Assembly: GCA_028023455.1 (NCBI GenBank)
Contig: JAQFVV010006238.1
Coordinates: 6,334,572 to 6,398,571 of the forward strand
Length of the DNA stretch: 64,000 nucleotides
From: Epiperipatus broadwayi
Taxonomy: Eukaryota; Onychophora; Udeonychophora; Euonychophora; Peripatidae
Direction of reading: 5' to 3'
Shown here: positions 23,931 through 33,930 of the stretch, piece by piece
Layout: each line of letters starts with the position of its first letter
How positions within the stretch are numbered: the first letter of the stretch is position 1
Notes under the pieces: generated by a model
What the model was told of the DNA's origin: nothing
Seen by the model: the letters and a program-made list of their open reading frames with translations, nothing else
The model's database searches: none
Program-made: the position numbers and the translations under genes

Positions 23931-25109
23931 TGAAAGATCACATGATGTTAATGGTTTATTTGGTTATATAATGAAAATGATTTATTTTATTTGATGTTAT
24001 AAATAAAAATATCAGTTGACAATTCTGTCATTTACTAATTTTATAAATTGCATTTGTTTACATTAATATACATATTAAATTAAAAGATTAATATACATAT
24101 ATTTAAGAAATTGCAATATTTTTAGCTTTTACACACATAAAATATTAACAATTGGTTTATTATCTTAATAAAAACTTAACTAATAAACTAAAAGGAGATC
24201 TGCTTTTGGTTTAAAATAATTGTGACTAATATTACAATTAGATTATTGCTATTTTAGTTTTTAATGCTTATTTGTATTACTTGTGTGTCCTTAGTAGTTT
24301 TGTCTTTAATATTATTAATAGATAGGTAGACTTATACATTGGATATATTAGAGGAATAATAAGAAATTTTAGACAAAATTCAAGCAATATATATAAAAAA
24401 TGGATTTCTATATCACATAGTATAAAAGGCAATAATAGATAAAGATAATTGTTCCAAACATTATAGTGTTACATACAGTGTATCATTCAATTAAATAGAC
24501 CACTTAATAACAATAATAAAAACAAAAAAGTAAAATAATTTGTTTTTGCAAAACATGATATATTGGAAAATTTTGGTGTCCATTGAAAAACAAGATTTAA
24601 AAGACATCAGTTATTGTATGAGAAAATTAAAACATCTGTGCTTAACTTTGAATTGAAATATAGTGGACATTTCATGTTCACCTTGAATAAACTAAAAATA
24701 TCACATGGCAAAAGAAAGTGATAAAATTAAAGGAAAATAAGTTATTTTTATTAATAAAAAAATCTACTTCATAGACAAGAAGCTAATGTGGAAATTAATA
24801 AAACATAAGAGAATGGGTAGGAAAAAATAATGCATTATTACAATTAATAATAATTGAATGACTCTTTTGTTTGAGAGTTCAGTTGCCAGCACTGGAATCA
24901 ATGGAAGACTTCACAGTCCAGAGTGTGACATTCCACCATTACAATAAACCACACAGCACAGGTATTTCAATGTATGCACTAAAATATGCAATTTCTTAAT
25001 GTTTTAGAAGTTAACTGCACTGTGGTATGTACATAAAATGAATCCCAACAAAAAGCTGACTTAGTTTTTCCTCCAATAGAGTTGGATTAGAGATTTGAAC
25101 ACTTAACAA
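23931..25109. other. AT-rich intergenic DNA, no gene seen
   Basis: No element or frame of note was recognised, apart from a slightly GC-richer unassigned patch near 24870-24965. Confidence 0.45.
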
Positions 25110-25490
25110 AAGACTAATACAGAAACTTCAGAGCATTCAACAAATTAAAGAAAGAATGTATGCTAGAAGTAACAAGAAGAGATCAAAAATGAAATACATA
25201 GATGAGAGAAACAACAGATCTTACCGACATCATTGAAATAAATAAGAGAATGAAGTGGAATTGGATGTACATATTCCTAGAAGAAGTTATAATAGGTGGA
25301 CAGTTGAAATCATAAACTAAAGTGAAAGAGATTATAAAAGACCTAGAATGAGTCTCACATGTGACATGGATGGATACAATAGAGTGTGGGAGTGATATGT
25401 AGAAGAGAGAGTACAGTTCAAAGAAATTGCATTAAACTTGTAGAGATCCTCATCCTCCAGTTGATCAATAATAGTTAAAAATGATGATGG
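25110..25490 (+). pseudogene. RTE-like LINE relic, C-terminal region
   Basis: It parallels the better-preserved copy at 26463-26845: ...ERMYARSNKKRSK, then a block with VGE-like residues and IRE/T-TDLTDIIEINKRMKWNW, then DYKRPRMS... and an ending near IVNNS... followed by GATGATGG. Several frameshifts and stops (for example around 25260-25320) show it is inactive. Confidence 0.7.
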
Positions 25491-25499
25491 CTTGGGTAT

Positions 25500-25800
25500 T
25501 AATAATAATAAAAATTTAAGGCACTAGCATAATTAGATTCATTGTTTTGCTTGTTATTATGAAATCATCAAACCACTTGAAAATATTCTTGTGATGTAAG
25601 CCTTAAGTATCATATATAGTTTCAATCATTTTAAATCTTTAGTACTTTTGCCCAATTTAAAGCAATATTTATTAATAGCTCATTGTGCCATGAGGGGTTA
25701 AAATACACAGCACACAGTCACATTTTAAGTCATAAATCATGATCCAAACATGCTAGTGCCTTAAATTTTTTTTATGGTGAAGAGTTAAATCACATTGCTA
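25500..25800. repeat. Family C MITE-like element
   Basis: The left end (AAAAATTTAAGGCACTAGCA at 25511-25530) and the right end (CATGCTAGTGCCTTAAATTT at 25747-25766, continuing TTTATGGTGAAGAGTT) are inverted copies. The interior shares TTTTGCCCAATTTAAAG with 10777 and 42010. It directly follows the RTE relic. Confidence 0.75.
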
Positions 25801-26462
25801 CATAAAAATGCATTGACTGGAACTCATTGTGTATATGTGTAATAAATAAATAAACCACAGTACCAGTTTAGCATTTTATAACATTAAATATTAATTATAA
25901 ACTGTAGAAGCAAGCTTTCAATTGTTTTAATATGATCATTCTCAACATCATATAATATTAAATAAATTGTCTATCATTATGCACTGTTTCATGTTATACA
26001 CATTAGCACTTTGTTGATTATAAAAATTATTTCCTTTATTAATAAACAAAGGTTTCCCCTTTCTTCATATACTTTATCTAATCTGAATACAAAGTTTCTA
26101 TCAGTTCATAGTCTTTAAACATGGATATTTACACATTATTCATATTTATACAACTTTTCACTATATCAAATAGCAATTTAAATATTCTTTAACATTTTTT
26201 TTACAATGTGCATTGAGATTCCTCACAAAAAGATATTATATGTAAGCCTCTTATTAATAATTAACAGATAGTTTTTAAATGTAATATAATTAAACTCTCC
26301 AATTATATTATAATAATTGAATGTATTAACATAAATGCTTCTCATATGGATTAAAAAGACCAAAATTCTTATTCAATTTTTAAATATGTTTTTTTTTAAA
26401 TCAACTTTTCAAAAGAAAATATTAGAATAGAAATAAATTAGGTCTTTAAATATGGACTCAAT

Positions 26463-26845
26463 CATAAATCATACTTCAGACCACTCAACGAAGTATGGAG
26501 AGATGCATGTTGGGAGTAACAAGAAGAGATCAAAAATGCAATGTATGGGTAAGAGAACAAACAGGTGTTACTGATCTCATTGAAAAAATTAAAAGAATGA
26601 AGTGGAGTTGGACTGGGCATATTGCTAGAAGAGATGATAATAGATGGACAAGTGAAATTTTAAACTGGATTCCAAGAGATTATAAAAGACCCAGAAATAG
26701 ACCACATGTGAGATGGATGGTTAAAATAAAGTGTGCAGGGGTGATGTGGAGAAGAGAAGCTAAAGATCGGAGAAGATGGATTAAACTTGAAGAGACCTTC
26801 ATCCTACAGTGGATTGATAATGTTTGATGATGATGATGATGATGA
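26463..26845 (+). mobile_element. RTE-like LINE 3' end, best-preserved copy
   Basis: A 110-codon frame (26495-26827) is unbroken to the element's natural stop. It begins MERCMLGVTRRDQKCNVWVR, passes TDLIEKIKRMKWSWTGHIAR and RDYKRPRNRPHVRWM, and ends MWRREAKDRRRWIKLEETFI then LQWIDNV. TGATGATGATGATGATGA follows at once. In RTE-type LINEs this region is the C-terminus of the endonuclease/reverse-transcriptase protein. The endonuclease and catalytic reverse-transcriptase core are missing, so the copy is 5'-truncated and cannot move by itself. Confidence 0.85.
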
Positions 26846-27039
26846 ATTAAATACTATTTCAAATATAAATAAGACAATATCAATTCTTATTTTCCACAGT
26901 ATATTTAACAGACTTTATGTAGTGTTTTTCTAACATTTATCTTTTGAAGACGATATTCTTCAATGAAAATGTGTTAAGGATTAATAAGTATTTTGAAATG
27001 TTTGCTCCATGCAAGAATAATTTATATTAACACAGTAAA

Positions 27040-27180
27040 TTATTCTGCACAGCTTAGCACAGTGATAAAGTGTCAGAGTTTGAAACCTAGGACCTTCGAT
27101 CAATTGCAGATATGATCCTTCCAGATTCAAACTTCTTATGAACTTTGGAGTAATGAAACCATCGATTATTTACTTATTAT
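27040..27180 (+). repeat. tRNA-like SINE, family G
   Basis: The head has a tRNA A-box-like GCTTAGCACAGTGATAAAGTG and later GGACCTTCGATCAATT in the B-box position. After a short body it ends TCAAACTTCTTATGAACTTT then GGAGTAATGAAACCATCGAT. Relatives: 8965-9090, 44360-44475 and 57960-58050. Confidence 0.55.
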
Positions 27181-27735
27181 ATAATTTTTAAACAAAATCC
27201 AGAAAACAAGTAAATAATTACTTCCATTTTCAATTTTGGCAGTTATTTTACAATCTAATTACTAATCAAAAAGTCATAAACAATAACCTATAACAAAACT
27301 GATAATTACATCACTGAAATGTAATAAATTATAGAATACTACAACTTAATCAAGCCCCTTGAAACACTTTTTTAGCAAAAACTTTTTATTGTACAAATAT
27401 ACATGCACCTATGTTTCAACTGTTTTGCAGTCTTCTTCAGAGCCAGAGGATTAAAGTAAACTGGCTCTGAAAATATTCCTCAGCTTATGAGACTAAAATA
27501 AATGCAAATGGGATTCATATTCAGAAATAATCTTTCTAAACATTAGCATCACATGCTTTTATTTTGGTTATATAATATCAAAAATATTGTAAATGGTGGA
27601 AAAAATTTCTTCTTTATTATTTAATGCTTTGTTGGTTTATTTTTACTTTTTAGTGCAGTGATTAAAAAAAATTAGTTTTTTTTTATTTTTTACTTTTAGC
27701 TTAGGTGTAATTTTGTACCACTAGGTGGCAGTATT

Positions 27736-27880
27736 GGAAATGGGATGGAGCAGAATATGGGAAAATTTAGAGTGGGGAATGGAAAATAAGATGGCTAACA
27801 GATTTATCTGGGCATAATTGTTGAGATATTCTTGACTTCGTTTAAGGAGAAGCTACAATACATCATATCACATATAATAA
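27736..27880 (+). repeat. Dispersed direct repeat, copy 2
   Basis: Same block as 12151-12290, same orientation, starting GGAAATGGGATGGAGCAGAA. A CTAGGTGGCAG word sits just upstream. The 3' limit is within the CATCATATCACATATAATAA region. Confidence 0.65.
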
Positions 27881-29470
27881 TGACAAATTTCAAATGCTCA
27901 CTACATTTTTGTTAAAACTGTTTACAACCTCCTAAAAAATGCATTATCATTAAGAATACATATGTAAACAAAGTTTGAACTAGATTGGAAATTTGGAAGA
28001 GGGTGAAAAGTTACAAGATGCTATGAAAGAGACAGACAGACAGGCAGACAAAAAACAGTAAATTAAGTAAGTGTATAAAAATTTATCCATTAGGATAAAT
28101 ATCATGCGCAATATATTTAGTTGTTCAAAGATCACATGCTCTTCTGAGCAACTCAAACAAATACGAATGGTAATCAATGTATTTACTTTTCTTTGTAAAG
28201 CTAGTTATATATGTTGAAAAAAATTTAATAAAATAGTTCAAACCTTATCTTGATTTAGTAATGTAATAGTGGAAAGGGAAGAGGGGGAGAGCATAATAAA
28301 ACTATCATTATCCTATAATTTTTAAAAACGAAACAAAATTATATTAGAATAATTTTCAATAATTATTTTAACAATTCCATTATTACTTCATTCATGTTAT
28401 AACTTAAATATTTTTATTGCAAAAAATGTGCATTGTAAGAAGGGGATGGCTATATAGACAAAAGGATATAATATAAAATCTCAGACAGTAAAATTTAATT
28501 TCTTCTTTAAAAAAATCTAACATCCTTCATCCCTTAAAAAAAAAAAAACTAGAAAACTTTCTTAATGTCAAATGCAATATTCAATTTCAGTTGGCTTACA
28601 ACTTTTTTTTTTTACTTGCTGAAGTAAATGTGTGTGCGTAAGATATGCTCTGTAGCCTAGGGTAATTACCTCCCAATATATGTGTGTGCATAAAGTATGT
28701 CTTGTAGCCTAGGGTAGTTACCTCTCACTATATCTATTCCTAGGTTCATATGTGAACTGGGTAAATTTTGCCTTTTTTTTTAGATGCTAAAAAAAATATT
28801 TACAATTTTTTTAAAGTGGCTGACCCAGAGTCATCCTAACTAACTATCTCAAATTGATTATTAAATGGGTGTTTTCCTATTTTTAATTTAGATGTAAAAA
28901 AAGACCTACTTCATAGTTTTTCTTTGGAAAGATATTAGATAGAGCTTTGTTCTAAAGAAAGCTACTTAAAACATATCTTGCTTTTACAGGTATACATTGG
29001 GAGCAACGATTTCTCCAACTACCATGTAAAAATAATTTTCAAAGTTTCATACAAACTCATGTCTAACTTCCAAGTAAACAAAATAAGGCCACTTTTTGCC
29101 TATAATACAAGAACATGCGCATTAGGCAAATTTACACAATGATAAGAGCGAAAATGATTTTTTTTTTTTTGTAGATAGAAATACTACCAGATTGAAATTA
29201 ACTCAATTTCATATTTTCAAAATAGAGTCACTAAATATTCATTTCTAATAACAATGTAAAAAAACTAATGTATGAAAATATATAGTTACCATTGTCTAAG
29301 TTTGTCTTCCCTATATGTTCTTGGATTGCAAGATAAATAGGATTTGTTTTGTCCTTTTGGCAACTGCAAACTTTGAACATCATTTGGACTCAACAATTGT
29401 AGATATTTTCACTCTTACTTTGTTTATATACTATTTTATGTTGTACGTTTTTTTATATACATCTTCCCAG
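27881..29470. other. Intergenic DNA with one tandem duplication
   Basis: No gene recognised. It contains CAGACAGACAGGCAGAC near 28033-28049, long A and T runs, and the 52-bp tandem repeat listed separately. Confidence 0.45.
28628..28731. repeat. Tandem duplication, 52-bp unit
   Basis: Copy 1 (28628-28679) and copy 2 (28680-28731) share ATGTGTGTGC... GTAGCCTAGGGTA-TTACCTC, with about ten differences. This is an older duplication than the perfect one at 15.27 kb. Confidence 0.85.
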
Positions 29471-29474
29471 AAGA

Positions 29475-29945
29475 ACAATTCAGAAATGTCAGACCACATA
29501 ACAAGTATAAAGACATGCATCTATGAATAATAAGAAAACATTGAAAATGAAATTCATAGAGAAAAGAACAAATAGGGCTTACTGACATCATTAAAAAAAT
29601 TAAGAAAGTGAAGTGGATCTGGGCTGGACATATTGCTAAAAGAGATGATATTAGAGAAACAAATAAAGTTTTAAACTGGATTCCAATAGATTATAAAGAC
29701 CTAGAAAAAGATCACATACGAGATGGATGGATAAATAAGCAAGTATGTGTTGTGGAGAAGAGAAATTAAGGATCAGAGAAATTGAATTAATCTTTTTTTT
29801 TTAAGGGTCATAGCATTGGCCAGGACGCGAACCGCAACCTGGGCAACTGCCTGCAAGTGCAAGGCAGTCGCACTGCCCTCTCGGCCACCAATGCAAGACA
29901 ATTGAATTAATCTTAAAGAAAGACCCTCTGATCATTATTTATTAT
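29475..29945 (+). pseudogene. RTE-like LINE relic split by a SINE
   Basis: Before the SINE, translation follows the pattern of the 26.5-kb copy with breaks: an ITSIKTCIYE-like start, then TGLTDIIKKIKKVKWIWAGH, LNWIPIDYK and a WRREIKDQRN-like segment. After the SINE, AATTGAATTAATCTTAAAGA resumes at 29900 and continues with an AGAGACC-like end. Stops and small deletions make it inactive. Confidence 0.75.
29795..29899 (-). mobile_element. Short tRNA-derived SINE with poly(A) tail and perfect TSD
   Basis: On the minus strand the element has GGTGGCCGAGAGGG (29889-29876, A-box-like, Leu/Ser tRNA style) and GGTTCGCGTCC (29833-29823, B box). It then has ATGACCCTT and an A run (T run on plus, 29793-29802). 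The same 15 bases, AATTGAATTAATCTT, flank it at 29780-29794 and 29900-29914, inside an RTE relic. The anticodon-like arm does not give a normal 7-base loop and there is no acceptor stem, so it is not a functional tRNA. The body is markedly GC-rich against its surroundings. Confidence 0.9.
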
Positions 29946-30935
29946 AATTTAATTTACCAGTGCCACACTTCTTGATCATAATCATTTAAAATCCTCTTTA
30001 GATAAATGCTTCAAATTAACAAAAAAGTATTTTTAAAATGACATTAAAATTCCATTGCTGACTAATTACAAATTATTATCAATTAAAAATTTCTGCATTA
30101 TTATTATGGGTATACTCAATCCGTTAATTTTGGTGCTTCTACATCACATGATCTTTTGAATGCATAACTATTCAATTATTATTTTACCCACAAACTATAG
30201 GTTACGTTTAAGCTTATTTTTTAAATACCTCTATCATGTGTTTCCATCTTATTGTAACGATTCAGAAATTTTTTTTTTTTTAGATTTGTTATCATTTTTG
30301 GACATTTTAATTTTTTGTAAAGGAAATTACAAATTGCAAACAATTGTCATGCAGCCATAAATGTGATTTTCAATTATAGTTCATAAATATGTAGCTCCTT
30401 ATGAGTAAATAAAAATCAGATGGCAGCAGAGTCCATAAATACGTACCCAGTAAATACAAACTATAAGGAAGTACAATCAACACAAATTCAAAGTAGGTGG
30501 CAGCACATGCTTTGATAAAAGAATACCAAATAATAAAAACTGATTTCAGATTCATTAATCACTGACTTAATCAATATGTGATGATTAAAGAGCCACAGCA
30601 AACTATTTTACTCCAAACTCATCAGTATAAATTACGTTAAAAGAATTACAACCATTGTTTGGATATACATCCAATATGAAATAAATATATTTATCTGGAA
30701 GATAAGCCGGAAGTAAAGTGTTTCAATGACAATCTGTGAACAAATGTTCAATGAATATTTGTTAATTTATTATACAGAAAAATATAGCTTATTAATTATG
30801 TGATAATTTGATTGTTTTTGCTTTTATGCACTTCACAATGAAAACTTCAAACATAAAACTTTTATTTGATGTAATAACTAATTTACATAATAAAGCACGA
30901 TCTACGGAGCAAATATTCTGTGCATTTTATTATTA
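29946..30935. other. AT-rich intergenic DNA, no gene seen
   Basis: No element or gene recognised; only short chance frames. Confidence 0.45.
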
Positions 30936-31160
30936 AATCACTAAACATCACATGATCACCATTCTTTATGCTTACACAAACTGTTTACACAGAAGCAAAA
31001 CTTTTCATAGTAGCGCCATTCAGTGCGAGCCACAAGCTAGAAACTAACCTGAGGATATTGGAAGAGTAGGCAATATATAAAAATTTTATGCAAAAACCTT
31101 CTTGCTGCACAGAGTGGCATGACTGTATGGAGAGTTTTTCCTCTGTGTATTTTAGTATAA
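30936..31160 (+). repeat. Family A repeat, near full-length single copy
   Basis: It begins with AACATCACATGATCACCATT (30951 on). It continues ACACAGAAGCAAAACTTTTC and GTAGCGCCATTCAGTGCGAG, then the core CCACAAGCTAGAAACTAACC and GGATATTGGAAGAGTAGGC. It ends GTGGCATGACTGTATGGAGA then GTTTTTCCTCTGTGTA. The two ends (ACACAGAAGCAAAACT and AGTTTTTCCTCTGTGTA) are inverted copies, so the element is itself foldback-like. Confidence 0.7.
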
Positions 31161-33290
31161 TAGCAGAAATGTGAAATTGTAAGCTGAAAACTCCCAGATA
31201 AAAGTTGAACTGTTATGTACATCAATAGTTTACCTACACATCAAGGCCAGATGCCTTCATTTTATAATGTTTCAAAACAATAATTTCTTTGTATGTAATT
31301 CCACATTAACACAAAAGCACATTGTCATATATGTTATTATTAATTTGTTAATAATGTGTCATATCTACATACTGAGTTAGAATCCAGGGCTGAACAAAAT
31401 GTAATTTTTTTTTCAAGTTTTAATCAGGCATAGAATTTTTTTTCAGGTAACTGTTTCATAACAATTCCAGCTTATCATTCACTGTTGGTAAATAAATGAA
31501 CAACAGTCTATTCTTTGCTAGATAAGTAATACCGTAGGATAAAAAAGCAAATCTCATCATCTGAAAATTGGAAAACCTGGTAATAATTTTTCTTTTACTA
31601 ATGGGCTACTTTAAAGACTTTTACGTATACTGTATATATAATTAGGTATTACTATATAGCGAATACACATGTGTATACACATATATATATAATTCACTGC
31701 ATAACAGTCAGGGAAGCCTGTAAAACCAAAGAATACCCAGAATCTATTGCCATGGCAACTTCTGCAGATAAAAGGTGGATTCATCTATAGCAGGTGCTTT
31801 GATAACAGATTGTGAGTATTCTATTGGTTTATTAAACTGTAACTTGTTATAGTGTAAACTACATTTGGAAACAAATTAGCTATTGGCAATTCATAGCTAT
31901 ATATATAGGGATTGCATTATCTTTCAAATTATTTCCAAATAAATTTTTGATAAACTAATTAAATACGTTTTGATTAAAAGAATAACTATGTTTTTTTTTA
32001 AAAAATATCATTTTACTTTCTTTTATAATAAATTGATTAAAATTTGTATTTTCCAATTTACATTTTTTGTACTTAAAGAGTTGTTGCACTTTTTGTCAAC
32101 CTAATTAAAAGATTAAAAATATTTACTTATTAAACAAAAGTAAATCTTTTTTAAAATGTGAAAACACATTACTGTGATAAGATTCAAAATTTATATAAGC
32201 TACAAATGCTTTTAGTTAGAGTGAGTGTTTGACTTACACATTAATACAGAAGTTAAACATTGTAAAGACTATATTAGTAGAACTGAATGGCAGAGCAGAT
32301 AGTTCTGCCAGCTAATAATATTGCAGGATGAGCGAATACAAAAAAATATCATTGTATTAAATGCTTGTGTACTCCCATTTCACCACCACCTACCTCAAAG
32401 CATCCTAAACATCACCAGCCATCTCCATCTAATAGTTAAACTTGAAGAAATATTGAGGAAAAATACCAAGCTAAGAGTGGATAACTACTTACTAAAGTAT
32501 TCAAAAAAAATTAATATTAAATCTGTCTGTCAACCACGAAAAATATATAAAGGATAAACTTTGTAATGCTTAATAACTTTTACACGTATCGCATTTTAAT
32601 GTACACAGTTCCAGTAAAAAGTTGATCGGTTGTAGCACCATTTTTAAATTAACATATTTTTGTAATGCCATAGTTTAGCTATTTAACACAAAATTTTTGA
32701 AGTGGTATGCCTAGATCAGTGGTGGCCCATGAAATTTTTAAACAGATACTTTATTACAGGATTTCTACCAAAAACGTAAGGAAAACAAACAGAGCATTTC
32801 TACATTTGCAACCACACAACCATTTTATTTTTCCATGCCATTGTTATAGTTTTTACAATAAATATTTATGTTAATTTATAAATGTTAATTACAACAAGAA
32901 GAAAAAACAATATTTTATTGCTCATCGTAAATAACAATAAAAATTTATTCATTCTGAAGAACATACCATGTTCAAATAACTATTGGCACGAAGCAAATAA
33001 ATCTTGGTGAAACTCAATGAAATTCACTCAATATAACGTTTCTGGCTTTACGGTAATTAGCAGCACTTTTGAATAGAATCTCAAAAGCATTGCTTAAAAT
33101 AATACTTTTTAAGAATCGTTTAATTGTATTTACATAATAATTATATAAAATATTAGATGATTGCTATATTATTGATATTTTCAAGCACAAATTGAATAAT
33201 TAATTTTTTTTTTTGAGGGAGGGAGGATGCTTCCGCACTTATGAACCAGCTAGCACTAATCTAGATTACAAGTTATGTCATAAAAGGTGA
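31161..33290. other. AT-rich intergenic DNA, no gene seen
   Basis: It includes TA-rich blocks (31640-31700), a worn repeat near 31480-31560 and a CAGTGGTGGCCC word near 32718. No coding frame was recognised. Confidence 0.45.
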
Positions 33291-33299
33291 TAGTGTGCT

Positions 33300-33425
33300 T
33301 ATGATAAAACAATGTCCAATTTTAAATTCTACATGGGGAAAACTGCTTCTGAAATATCTGAACTGATTCAAGCTGTGAAGAACGAGCTGCAAAATCATTT
33401 TCAACAGACTGCAAGCTTTTATATT
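33300..33425 (+). pseudogene. Possible mariner-type transposase N-terminal scrap
   Basis: A short frame near 33312-33420 reads SNFKFYMGKTASEISELIQA, then VKNELQNHFQQTASFY. The KF...GKTA.E...LI pattern resembles the N-terminal DNA-binding helix region of mariner-type transposases (IKFC..LGKTA.ET...). No downstream catalytic domain or terminal repeats were found. Chance resemblance over 40 residues is possible. Confidence 0.3.
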
Positions 33426-33908
33426 GATTTTTCTATTTTAGTAATATATAATTTATTATTAGATTTTTAATCAGACATAATCGGATTAAAACTATAATCA
33501 CTTGTAATTACTAAAGTATATTTAATTTTTCACTTATGGTATCTATGATATATTTATTGTTTACCTTTCTGTAGACGACTGCTCTAACTTAAATTTGCCA
33601 GTAGAAAGTTAATAATTAAACTTTCCATATTTAGAATTATTGATTACAGAATTTGAAAAATGGACAAACTTGTATATTTTTATGTTATTAGTTCATTAAT
33701 TATATTTGACATCTTGTTAAATTTGGGTTAACTACCTTTATTGTTCCATGCAATCAAAATTATTTATGCGACCTTATGATTAAGTCGTGTCTTTTCTATT
33801 GGGTTTTAGCTGATACAAAAAAAAAAAAGTTTTTATGGTTTAAAAGTGAAGTAGACAAAAAAAATCTATTTTCTTGAATAATCTAAAATCATTATAAAGT
33901 ATATATGT

Positions 33909-33930
33909 ACACACACACACACACACACAC
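33909..33930. repeat. (AC)n microsatellite
   Basis: Eleven uninterrupted AC units. Confidence 0.95.

Noticed and set aside
26495-26827. A host gene of 110 residues
   Set aside because: The peptide is the C-terminus of an RTE-like LINE and is repeated in the window with the same TGA tail.
29795-29899. A tRNA gene on the minus strand
   Set aside because: A- and B-box words are present, but there is no acceptor stem and no normal anticodon loop, and a poly(A) tail with a target-site duplication marks it as a SINE.
32700-32760. CAGTGGTGGCCC as a hAT-type terminal repeat
   Set aside because: No matching opposite end or 8-bp target duplication was found nearby.
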